From the NCBI GenBank assembly GCA_019973155.2, contig BPQB01000061.1:1-64000 (forward strand): a stretch of DNA of 64,000 nucleotides, read 5' to 3'. Shown in pieces: positions 43,000-52,674 of this stretch. The position numbers and the translations under genes were made by a program. Within the stretch, counting starts at the first letter, position 1, and every line of letters begins with the position of its first letter. Below the pieces are notes generated by a model. The model had not been told where the DNA came from and made no database searches. It saw nothing but the letters and a program-made list of their open reading frames with translations. The stretch comes from Phanerochaete sordida (taxonomy: Eukaryota > Basidiomycota > Agaricomycetes > Polyporales > Phanerochaetaceae).

Positions 43000-45475
43000 A
43001 TGTCCTTCAAGAAAGCTGACCTCTTCCCCTGCAACCCCGCGACGACCCGCGGTGAATCTACGCGGATCAGCTCCAGCAAGGACAAGATCGCGTACACCAA
43101 TGGAAGGACCGTCATTGTACGTGCCGCCATGCTTTCGCGTTCTTTCTCGTGCATCTAACTCTACGTTAGATCCGCGACCTGAAGGTCTGTTCCAGCAGCA
43201 TGCTTTCTACCGCGAGAGTACTGAGCTCTGCGTTACTGGCGACCGCAGGCACCCTCCGCAGTCGTATCCTACGCAGGACATGTACAGAACGCGACTGTCG
43301 CGAAGATCTCGCCCACAGGCTACTACTGTGCTTCTGGTGACGCCAGTGGAACAGGTGCGTGTGTTATTTTCACGAACTTCTCCACGTAGCTCACCTTTAC
43401 TCAGTCAAGATCTGGGACCTTGTCGGCGAGGACCAAACCCTGAAGGGAGAGTACAAAGTTGTTGCCGGCCGCATGTGAGCATGGCATAGCGCTGGTTCTA
43501 CGTCCTCAAACTGAATGGCCTCTACAGCAAAGACCTCGACTGGGATGGGGAAAGCAAGCGCATTATCGCAGTTGGAGAGGGCAGAGACAAGTGAGTTCCT
43601 CGTGTTTCTGACGAGAATCTTGATCCTGAAAGACTATCAGGTTTGGCCATGCCTTCATGTTCGATACGGGAAGCTCCACGGGCTCTATCATCGGCCATTC
43701 GAAGGTATGTGTGAGCCACCGCACCCCGAGACTCTAGTGACACAACTCCGCGCCCTAGACTGTGAACGCCGTCTCCATCCGCCACCAAAGACCATACCGC
43801 GCTGTCACGGCGGGCGACGATTGCACAATCGTCTTCCACCAAGGAGCTCCTTACAAGTACGAGAAGACCATCAAGACGCATTCGAAATTCATTCAAGACG
43901 TTCGCTATGCCCCATCTGGCGACCATTTCGCCAGCGTCGGCATGGACATGAAGATCTTCCTCTACGACGGCAAGGAGGGCGAGACTGTCGCTGAGATCAC
44001 TGACAGCCCACACACCGGCTCCATAGTAAGTATGTTGTGTATTGTACATCAGGCCAGATTGACCCATCCTTCTTCAGATGGCTCTAAGCTGGAGTCCGGA
44101 TAGCACGGCGTTCGTGACATCTTCCGCAGATCGGACGGTAAAACTCTGTGAGTTATCTGGTCACATGCAAAGGAAAGCCCCTCTGACAGCATACAAGGGG
44201 ACGTTGAGACTCGCAAGGCAGTGACGACATGGAACCTCGGGAAGGCGGTCGAGCAGCAACAGGTCGGTAACGCGTGGACAGAAGGCGGCGACATCGTATC
44301 GCTGTCGCTGTCCGGCGATCTCAACGTCTTCGACAAACGCGCAGGAGATAAGCCCTCACGCGTGCTCTACGTGCGTTTCCCCCGAAAATTGAAGGGAGCG
44401 GTACTGACATCCGGACCACAGGGCCCCTCGAAAGCCGTCACGGCCCTCACGCCCACTTCTTCGTCCGGCACGTTTATTGCGGGTCTCGCGGACGGCCGCG
44501 TGCTCTCCTTCGACACCGACTACAAGTACGCTGAGGGCGCTGGCCACAAGAACCTCGTGTCAGGCGCCACAACATTGCCAGACGGCAAGGTCGCTACCAT
44601 CGGGTACGATGACCTGGTCCGCGAGATCGATGGCGTGAGCTTCACGTACGTGTTTCTGCCATTCTTGCACATTGCTCCCTGGTCACAGTTTTCTCCATAG
44701 CCAAGCATCGTGCCCTACCACGTCGCAGCCCAAGTCCATCGCTGCTGCCGCCGACTCCACGCTCTTCGTCGTCGAAATTGGCGTGGTGGAGGCGATCCGC
44801 TCGAACCAGAAAGTGCACGAACTCAAGCCGAAGTATACTCCCAGTGTCGTTGCCGCGCACGGCACGACTGTCGCGATTGGCTCTGATGTACGTAGCAGCA
44901 TGGGTAATCGGATTCACGTTCGCTGACTTTCAGTGCAGGAGCAGAAGGTCTACCTCTACGAGTGGGATGGCAAGTCGCTGACCGAAACTGCTGTGCTTGA
45001 GGGCAACAGAGGTGCACTCAGCGCGCTCGCATTCTCGCCGGACGGCAGCCAGCTTGCTGCCGGCGATGTAAGTCTCGCGTGGCCTGAAATCTGGTGCCGT
45101 GCTCACGACTACACTTATTGCAGTCCAGCGGAAAGATTGCTCTGTTCGACGCAAAGGCGAAGAAGGTATGCGTCCTGCTTGAACTCATCTCGCTCAATTT
45201 AACCAATTCGTTGCCAGTTCATTACCTCGAGATGGTCCTTCCACAGCGGACGTATCCTGTCGCTGGCATGGACACCGGATGGCAAGCACTGTGCCTCTGG
45301 CTCGCTCGACACACACGTATATGTGTATAGCGTTGCGAAGCCGGGCAACGCAATTGCTATTAAGAACGCGCACGCAGGCAGCGTGAGCTCTGTCTTCTGG
45401 GTCAACGACGGGAAGCTCGCAAGTGTAGGCGCAGATGGCTGCTTCAGAACTTGGGAGATCACTTTCTTCGCGTAG
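43000..45475 (+). CDS. AIP1: Actin-interacting protein 1 (WD-repeat, WDR1/AIP1)
   Basis: Works with cofilin to sever and cap actin filaments at cortical patches. Fourteen exons keep frame from 43000 to 45475 and give 594 residues, the usual AIP1 length with two seven-bladed propellers. Typical segments: start SFKKADLFPCNPATTRGEST; blade strands VAKISPTGYYCASGDASGTV, KDLDWDGESKRIIAVGEGRD with FGHAFMFDTGSSTGSIIGHS; then VNAVSIRHQRPYRAVTAGDD, FIQDVRYAPSGDHFASVGMD, MALSWSPDSTAFVTSSADRT. The second half includes GVVE- and GNRGALSALAFSPDGSQLAAG-type repeats and ends AHAGSVSSVFWVNDGKLASV. Exon 2 is only 15 nt (IRDLK). The splice model was chosen for repeat continuity. Confidence 0.94.
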
Positions 45476-45919
45476 ACTCGGAATAGTGGACAATGTACCA
45501 TAACATCGGAAGGAGCCAAATAATCTGTACTAATCACCTACTGCAATATACCTGGAACGATGGCACGCCACATCACAGAGGTATCCAGATCCAAATCGCA
45601 TACGGTATCGTGATGTGGATTTTTTACAAAATACAATTGGGTCATTGATAACTCGTACCTAGTGTTGGGACGCGTACATGAGACAGCGTGGGTGATCAGG
45701 AGAGCAAATAGACGAGAACGAGGGGTAAAGGCAGCGAGGCCCGCGGGGGGCGATCGGGTTTTGGCAGAGATACAGAGCACCAAGGGGATAGGGGAGAACA
45801 GACGCATTTATCGATTTCCGCAAACCACCCTCCGCAGACACAACCATCACAGCATCCTCCGTCCGCGCAGCCACCGTGCCTCGCCTCCCGTGCGGAGGCC
45901 ACGGCCAGTGCGCATGCGC
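45476..45919. other. Convergent spacer
   Basis: 444 bp between the 3' ends of AIP1 and the NAC-beta gene. AT-richer, no gene seen. Confidence 0.5.
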
Positions 45920-46691
45920 TTAGTTGAGGTCCTCGAGGGCCGGCGGCTCGTCATCGTCGCCGTCCTTGTTCTCGCCAGTCTCGAAGTTCTCGACGAGGTC
46001 GGGGACGTCATCGTCATCCTCGTCAGCGGCGCCCGGCCGCTGCTGGCTCTGCTGGATCGCCTGGTAGGACTCGGCGAGCTTGCGCAGCGAGGCGAGCGAG
46101 TCGGGGCCAAGCTGGTTGAGGATGCCGGGCACGAGCTCAGTGAGCTCCTTGACGTGGCCCGCGCCGTAGATCGCGAAGGTGTTGGCGGAGACGGCGGCGT
46201 GGACTGCGGGGGAGAGAGCAAGTCAGTGGTGTTGCGCGCGCGACCTCAGTCATACGCCAGGAACCCGTCCGGTGCCGCAGCGTTCCAAAACACGCCGATT
46301 GCACATCGGACGCGCAGAGAATCTCCTCCATCGGAAAAGATAGATGCAAGGGCGTTATCACGAGACACACCTTTGGGTGCAGAGAAGTGCAGGACATTGC
46401 CATCCTCCCTGAACATGTTAACCTCCTCCACTCCAGGAATGGGCTGGACGTTCAGCTTCTTGAGCGCGCCCTGGAGCTTCTTGTCGTCCTGAGCCCCCGA
46501 CGCCTTGGTTTTCCGGACGACCTTTCGGCGCACGGTACCCTTTCCACCTATTCAAGCGCACGCACACGCAGAGCGCAAGGACACCACTTCAGATCTCCTC
46601 GCCCGGTTTTGCGCAAAGTACGCGGCTCGAGCTCACCGATCCTGTTGGCCGCGGCCGCAGCCTGCAGCTTCGCCAATTTCGCGGGGTCCAT
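45920..46691 (-). CDS. EGD1: Nascent polypeptide-associated complex subunit beta (BTF3/EGD1)
   Basis: Ribosome-bound chaperone partner of NAC-alpha that shields nascent chains near the tunnel exit. Three exons, 46691-46637, 46547-46371 and 46203-45920, give 171 residues. The N-terminal ribosome-binding stretch [20 protein letters not shown] carries the family's RRKK-type basic motif. The NAC domain follows ([60 protein letters not shown]). The acidic C-terminus ends [12 protein letters not shown]. Intron 2 is 167 nt, about three times the local norm, and stays open in frame for about 40 codons. It shares a 236-bp divergent promoter with the GNAT gene. Confidence 0.96.
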
Positions 46692-46927
46692 CGTGTTGTG
46701 TGCTGAGGATCGGGGCTAACGACGGGCGGATGGAATTTTGGTGGACTTGGTCGTCGTGAAAAGCGAGATTAAGGTTCGCGAGTAAACATGACCACACAAC
46801 ACCTCGCATCCCGGCGCTAACGCTCCAGACGCCCGCAGCGCCCACACGGCGAGTCATTGGCTGAGTACTTAAAGAGCACCTTCCTGCACGCTTTCACTGA
46901 ACTCTCCCCCTCGTTTACTCAGCAGAC
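46692..46927. promoter_or_regulatory. Short bidirectional promoter between NAC-beta and GNAT genes
   Basis: Only 236 bp separate the two start codons. The plus side has an AT-containing GAGTACTTAAAGAGC about 60 bp before the GNAT start. Confidence 0.5.
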
Positions 46928-47788
46928 ATGTCCCAAAAATCATTCTTTATTCGTCCGGCGACCGTCGATGATGTGGTATAATTTATCTCGTGCTCTTGGG
47001 TAGTTCATAACCCTCACAGCCCATTAGGACTCAATCCTGAAGATCATCGTAGGCCTTGTATGACGATCTCGAACCATCGCGCGCGTATTTCTGATGCGCG
47101 ACTTTCCAGGCGACCTACGAGAAATCTACAGACAAAGTGAAGGCGACTCCTGAGCTTGTAAGACGCGTCTTCCAGTAAGTGTACGCGACTCTGACTCTCT
47201 GGGCCGTCAATCAGCTGCGCAAGAACCTCTTCGAGACGCCATACGCACACACCTTGCTGGCCTTCTCTGGCTCCCGCGAGGCCCCTGGAGAGGCTATTGG
47301 CATGGCCATGTATTTCCACAATTTCTCCACATGGACCGGCAAGCCAGGCATCTACGTAAGTGCAGATCGGCGATCGCCCAACGATCCGCGAACTTCTCCG
47401 CTACGCGAACACGTTGATTGACTCTGGGTAGCTCGAGGATCTCTTCGTTTCTCCCGAGTACAGAAACTACGGAATCGGCAAGGCCCTCTTCGCAGAGCTC
47501 GCAAAGGTGGCTGAGGAAAAGGTAAGCAGCAGCGTAGGATATCGGCGGGCACTCGATGCTAATCGCTCACCGATAGGACTGCGCACGGATCGACTGGTCG
47601 GTGCTCAAGGTGAGAAGACACCCTAGCAATGCATGACGCACTGATTAACTCAACTGCCACCGCAGTGGAACCAGCCGTCCATCGACTTCTACGAGAAGAA
47701 GCTTGGCGCGACCGCAATGTCGGAGTGGATGGGGATGAGGCTGGAGGGCGAGGGTATTGCAAACTTGAAGCAGTTCAGCATGCAGTAG
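46928..47788 (+). CDS. GNAT-family N-acetyltransferase, diamine/thialysine acetyltransferase-like
   Basis: Transfers acetyl from acetyl-CoA to an amine; relatives act on polyamines, thialysine or similar small amines. Seven exons, 46928-46972, 47028-47057, 47110-47157, 47215-47355, 47432-47521, 47577-47609 and 47666-47788, give 169 residues. The SSAT-like layout is clear: start FFIRPATVDDDSILKIIVGL with ATYEKS, the beta-bulge region AMYFHNFSTWTGKPGIYLED, the acetyl-CoA motif FVSPEYRNYGIGKALFAELA (Y/R-x-x-G-x-G type), RIDWSVLKWNQPSIDFYEKK with the family's WN and FY residues, and the closing LGATAMSEWMGMRL. The three 5' exons are 45, 30 and 48 nt. Substrate is inferred only at family level. 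Confidence 0.9.
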
Positions 47789-48002
47789 AGTAGACGTTAT
47801 TCCAGCTAGGGTGGGGTTGGTACCTGACCCGCGCGGTTGTATAGCTTGCATCGATGTCCACGAACAACCATACGTGTGGCGCGGTAATCCCTATATTCAC
47901 GAGCCCAAGTGGTATCACACTCCATCCGCATGTAATCCAGGGAATCCAAGGGACCAGAAAGCGATATGCAAAGCGATACAAAGCAATATTAGGGTAAATT
48001 AG

Positions 48003-48674
48003 TTAGACGCCGTCGTAGCTTGCACCGCCAGCCTAGGGAAGTCGGTGTAAGGCCAATGGCATATGCCCACGTATGTGCGGACGCACCTTGCGAAGTTTAA
48101 CCACGATAGGCTCCTCCTTCAAGTCGTCCTTCTCGCGAGCAGGCACCTCGATAGAGAAGACACGGAGAACAGACTTTACGTCTGCAACGTGCACAGAGAT
48201 CTGCGAGATAGACGTGAGCGCGCGGATCGCCGCCAACATATCCGGTGCACGCACCTTCGCTTTACGCATAATCTTGCACGACTGGCCAATCCAGACGACA
48301 AGAATGAACTTCTCGCGTTGTGACTCCTTGTCGTTGGAGTAGCGCACTCGCACATACGCGAAAGACGCCTTGTCTTCTTGGAGGTGCTCGCGAAGCTCGT
48401 CGAGACCACCCGTTCCCGTGGCTGTGACCGTCAGCTTATCGGAGCGATCAGACTGCGAGGGAAATACACCACTGTCAACGTCTAGGCACACACAAGCGAT
48501 GGGGGAGCTCACGCACCTCATAGTCCAGCAAGAGCCAGCTCGTCTCCGTCTTGTCCGAGCGGACGTCCTGGTAAGCTACAACCCATCACGGACGTGTCAG
48601 GACAACGTCGACGGAACAGATGAGGGAGGAAGCAACTCACCGAGGTCAATAGCGGGGTCGGAAACGTCGGCCAT
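48003..48674 (-). CDS. Coactosin-like ADF-homology actin-binding protein
   Basis: ADF-H domain protein that binds F-actin; coactosins counter capping and modulate cofilin and AIP1 action. Four exons, 48674-48641, 48575-48517, 48452-48087 and 48032-48003, give 162 residues. Features: start MADVSDPAIDLAYQDVRSDK, TSWLLLDYE, then LDELREHLQEDKASFAYVRV, the strand FILVVWIGQ, and the C-terminal helix with KEEPIVVKLRKAGGASYDGV, whose GGASYD ending is characteristic of coactosin. Compared with animal coactosin (about 142 residues) it has a longer loop before the last helix (VLRVFSIEVPAREKDDL). The last exon is 30 nt and encodes just the tail. AIP1, a functional partner, lies 2.5 kb away. Confidence 0.9.
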
Positions 48675-48922
48675 CGAGAACGGGGGCGAGGAGTGGTCGA
48701 AGGGAGTGGAAGGAAAGAGGACTCGCGTGCGCTGTCTGCGGTCTCTACGAGGCGGGTTCCAGTAATGCCAGGTACAATCCTGGAAACGGCCGCTATTAAG
48801 TGGGCGTCTAGTGCGGTAAGTATTCGCCGTTCCCACGCTCACAACGCGTGTAAAGCGCCTGCAGCTCGTTCACTTCGACTTTCTCAGCGCACGCTCACCC
48901 CTCCCGCTTCCTACGCTGCACA
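48675..48922. promoter_or_regulatory. Short bidirectional promoter between coactosin and RRG9
   Basis: 248 bp separate the two start codons. No clear TATA box is seen on either strand. Confidence 0.45.
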
Positions 48923-49525
48923 ATGCTCGCTCTCAAGTCTCTGCCGCGGCCTTCGTCGGCTTCTCAGTCTGCTGCAAACTCCTTCATTGCCCTATACTCC
49001 ACCGTCTCAGGCCTTGCGCGACGTAACTGGGGCGTAACGGGTCCTGCGCCAACTTCATTGCTCGAGACCGAAGAGGAAGAGAGCAACAGAAACCGGGCAA
49101 AGGCCTTTGCAGAACTGGGCCGCGGTGCACGACTGCGGCGGCAGACGCCTGACGAGCCAACACCGCAACAGTTCAGAGCGCACCGCGAGACCATGAAGAA
49201 AGACTTCCCCGAGGGTTGGTTGCCTCCGCGGAAGCTCTCACGAGAAGCAATGGACGGTCTCCGGTCGCTAAATGCGCACGATCCCGAGATGTTCAGCACT
49301 CCGGTTCTTGCGGAGAAGTTCAAGATAAGTCCTGAAGCTGTGCGGCGCATTCTTCGCAGCAAGTGGACACCGTCACCAGAGCAGAGGCAGAGGATGGCTC
49401 TACGGGAGAGGAAAGCGAGGGAGGAGTGGATCCAGGCGCAGCGTATGAAGGAGAGGCAGGAGCAGCTGGAGCTAGAAAGGAAAATCGCTGTCAAGAGGGC
49501 GAAAGACCAGCTCAGCCTTCGTTGA
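48923..49525 (+). CDS. RRG9: Required for respiratory growth protein 9, mitochondrial (RRG9/neugrin family)
   Basis: Mitochondrial matrix protein needed to maintain mitochondrial DNA and respiration; the animal counterpart neugrin acts on mitochondrial ribosomal RNA. Single exon, 200 residues. The first 35 residues are Ser/Ala/Arg-rich with few acids (MLALKSLPRPSSASQSAANS, ARRNWG), as expected for a mitochondrial targeting peptide. The neugrin/Rrg9 core is clear: DFPEGWLPPRKLSREAMDGL, LNAHDPEMFSTPVLAEKFKI and SPEAVRRILRSKWTPSPEQR, a helix-turn-helix-like module. The tail is a charged helix rich in Arg, Lys and Glu. It is one of the few intronless genes in the window. Confidence 0.9.
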   Translation: MLALKSLPRPSSASQSAANSFIALYSTVSGLARRNWGVTGPAPTSLLETEEEESNRNRAKAFAELGRGARLRRQTPDEPTPQQFRAHRETMKKDFPEGWLPPRKLSREAMDGLRSLNAHDPEMFSTPVLAEKFKISPEAVRRILRSKWTPSPEQRQRMALRERKAREEWIQAQRMKERQEQLELERKIAVKRAKDQLSLR

Positions 49526-49827
49526 TTTCGCCGCGAGACATGACCTTCGCAAGAAAAGTACACTATAGGTGTGTGTCCAGATTCATCATGCTCAGTATTT
49601 TCACTCAATTTAAATCCGATAGAGCGCTCCGTATTAACGCGTTTTCTGCGTTCTAGCATATGTTACCCAAGCACGTCGTTCCTTCACACATGTACACAGC
49701 GGAATAGATCACATTGCTCTCCAGAATAAATAGTCATACATAACGAAGGCAATAGGGATACATTTGCAGTCCACGGTCCAATCTCTACGGAATAAAGATA
49801 CGAGTCCGTTCACCGTATACAAGATGC
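49526..49827. other. Convergent spacer
   Basis: 302 bp of AT-richer sequence between RRG9 and the P450 3' ends. No gene. Confidence 0.5.
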
Positions 49828-51774
49828 TCAGTACTTTTGGTCCCCAAGACGCACGTAGCATGAACCTGAAGGGGGTTTACAAGTGAGGTGATCGTTCCAG
49901 TTTGGTCTGGGTGAACGTCCAAGCTGCTGTCCGAACTGATCGACTAAGCTGAAATCGGAGTCCAAGAGGAGGGTCGACAGCACGAGCTTCATTTGCAGCT
50001 TGGCTAGCCGTTGTCCGAGGCAAACGGTCCTTCCTGTTTGGCACGCGCAAGTGGGTTAGGAATGGATCGACGGCCAGCGATCGAACCGGAGGTGCTCACC
50101 TCCGCCCCAGCCGACGTATCCCAACGGCGCAGTGCTCTCCGCCCGGCCTGGATCGAAACGCCACGGGTCGGGGTAAAGGGCTGCGTCGAGGTGGATGTCG
50201 CTGAACGGGTAGACGACGTAGGCCCCCGAGGGCACGCGCACGCCGCCGACGTACGTCTCCGGCCCCACATTGCGTCGCATCGCGGTGTGTGGCTGCGCGA
50301 CGCGGAGTGTCTCCCGGATGACGGCGTCCATAGCCGGCATGCACTGCTCGAAGGCCTCCAAGGGCACGGTCGCGAACTGCGCCGCGCGATCGGCCACACC
50401 CTCGGCAGGCGTCGCCGCGTAGTTTGACAGCAGCGCGTGGACCTCGTCCTGCACCTTGCAACGCCACTCGGGGTGTCCGGCGAGATAGGTCACGATCCAT
50501 GAGGCTGCACATACAGATAGGTGTCAGCGTGGGCAGACCGCGGAGGGTTCTCTGGATAAGCTACCTGTGGTCCCTGTTGAGCGGGCGCCGGCGACAAGAA
50601 GCCCCATGATAAACTGTGAGAAGCGGATGAGGACACTGTATGGAGGAGCACAGGCGAGCTCGGCTTACCCCCACGACGAGAAGCTTCTCGTCCCCGTGAT
50701 CGAGGAGCATCTGCAGGGTATCGTCGTGCGCCACGCCGCCCGCGACCCTCGCACGGATGGCGCCGTCGATGATGTCGTAAACCTGCTTCGACGCCCAGAC
50801 CTTCGAGAGCATGCTCGGACTCGGCAGCCACGGCAGCAGCACGCTGAGCGGCGTGGTCGAGCGATCGAGGGTATCGTAGAGCCCTCGGAGCCGCGCGACT
50901 GTCGCCGCGTCTTCCGCGAGCTCGTGCCCTGCGAGACAACGCACGGTCGTCTGAAAGAGCAGCTAGGGGCACGGCGCGTCAGTCTAGGGAAATGGAAGTC
51001 CGAGACGCCACGTACCGCCGGGATGTGTGTGAAGGGGTCGATCGTGCTCCCTGCGGCGCCCCAAGAACGTACGAGATGCTGAATGTCCTGCAGGACGCAT
51101 GGAATGACTGCCCGGGGTCAGTTGCGCTGTCGCCACAGTGACACAGCGTGTGGGAGACTCACGTCGCTGGAGATGGTCGCTGCCCTGCGCAGCGGCGAGC
51201 CGTCGGTGTATGAGGCTAATTGTGCGCGCCTGCAGGTCAGAAGTCACCCCGGGGAGCATAGGGATCTGCGCGCGGCGGATTGGGAAGCAAGCACGTCAGT
51301 CAAATGCGGGCGGGTCCGATCGCGCGGGTGCGCCTCGGGGACACTCACAGCGCCGGAGAGAACCTTGAAGCCTTCATGGATGTCGAGCCCGCGGCACGCG
51401 AAGAAGTCTGCGCGCGCGTGCTCCCGCGACAGAACCACGACGGTGTGCTGCCAGCCGGTCGTCAATCGATAGTGCGGCGACATGCGGCGACGGCGACGAC
51501 CCACCTGGAGCAGCTTGAAGCGGAAAGCGGGCGCGCGTGTGAGCTCGAAGCCCCGCGCGATGAAATCGTGTCGTGTCGTGAAGAACGGCCAGACGGTCTC
51601 CCAGATACTGAGGGGCAGGAAGGGAGGGTCATCGTCGTCTTGCTCCTTGCGCGTCCTGGCCCAGCTATAAAGCAGGGCAAGCAGGACTACGCTTGGCAGT
51701 GCAATCGCTAGCTTGAGTGCCGCGTCATGCGTGCCAAGGTGTTGCACAAGAGCGAGAAGGCCGAGAGGGTACAT
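49828..51774 (-). CDS. Microsomal cytochrome P450 monooxygenase, family undetermined
   Basis: Heme-thiolate oxidase anchored in the ER by an N-terminal helix (LKLAIALPSVVLLALLYSW). Eight exons (51774-51505, 51447-51349, 51265-51163, 51107-51016, 50962-50669, 50613-50565, 50504-50100, 50033-49828) give 505 residues in frame. Conserved P450 parts: ExxR in VIRETLRVAQ, the PERF-like YPDPWRFDPGRAE, and the heme loop YVGWGGGRTVCLGQRLAKL with Cys at about 442. The I-helix reads GLLVAGARSTGTTASW, so the usual acidic residue and Thr of AGxDT are replaced by Arg-Ser-Thr. The overall pattern (C-helix HARADFFACRGLDIHEGFK, GHPEWRCKVQDEV) resembles the large CYP51-like/CYP6001-like group of mushroom P450s. 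The heme loop begins GWGGG rather than FGxGR. Substrate unknown; no biosynthetic neighbours. Confidence 0.9.
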
Positions 51775-52674
51775 GATTAACGGGGTGACGGAGAAAGTCC
51801 GATGACCACCTAGTACTTATACTCATCCTGGCGACGGCGAATTATCAGCATGAGCAGACCCTCGCGTCGTCCGAGTCGCACCCACCTGATTGCAGCGTCG
51901 TGCGCGGGCTGAGTGCACCTTGTATTTTCGCGCTGGAGATTCCGCGCTGCTATGCGCGATCGACTGGGCAAGCATGTCCATTCTGTGCTCTGTAATTTCC
52001 ATTCGACACGGCGTGCGCGCCGGGGCCTGGCGCGGGGGGCTGGCAGGACCCTGTCCGCGTGGCTCGATAGGAAGGTTCCTCCACTTCGCGGGACCGCCAG
52101 CCGGAACCGGTAACTGGCATGCAGGTTACACCCGTCGCCACGTTTCTCCGTGGCCTGTCCACGGGCGACTTTTTGTCGGACGATGCGCTGGGCGCGGCGC
52201 GACCCACCTGGCATGGCGTGCACCAGGGCGCTGGCGGTGCACACGTCGCGTCTGCCTCCATCGTGCAGGTCTGCGCACAGCTTGAGACCCTCGGCGAAGT
52301 GCAGTAATGGATGCTCTCGCGATCTTTTCTGATAAGTGGTGCGGATGTTCCTAGGGAAAGTCAAGTGGAAGCAATGCGTTAGGGTACATAGCACGAACAT
52401 GGTCTAGCACATCCCTCTAATAGTATGTTGGGCACAAACATCCGCCGCGGATTCTACCTTGCACCAGCTCTGGAGGATCGAGGCCCCACCAGATTCAAAA
52501 TCCACGCTCTGTCCGCGAGTAAAACCTTCTTGCACCAGAATTCTAAAAACCGTCCCCCGCTGCATTCCCGTCGTTAGGTCATTTCGACGTAAAGAAGAGG
52601 TAATCGTACCAGGTCTGAGATCAACGAAAGCATCTCCTGCTCTATATGGTGACACAACCTATGCAAGGCAGAAT
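51775..52674. other. Intergenic region between P450 and PAQR genes
   Basis: 900 bp; both neighbours are on the minus strand, so it holds the P450 promoter and the PAQR terminator. Minus-strand frames at 51810-52400 and 52404-52655 are open but show no recognisable family and no joining intron. Confidence 0.45.

Noticed and set aside
52404..52655. 83-codon minus-strand frame with fairly normal composition
   Set aside because: No homology recognised, no adjoining exon, and it lies in the 3' flank of the PAQR gene. Kept only as a possible small ORF.
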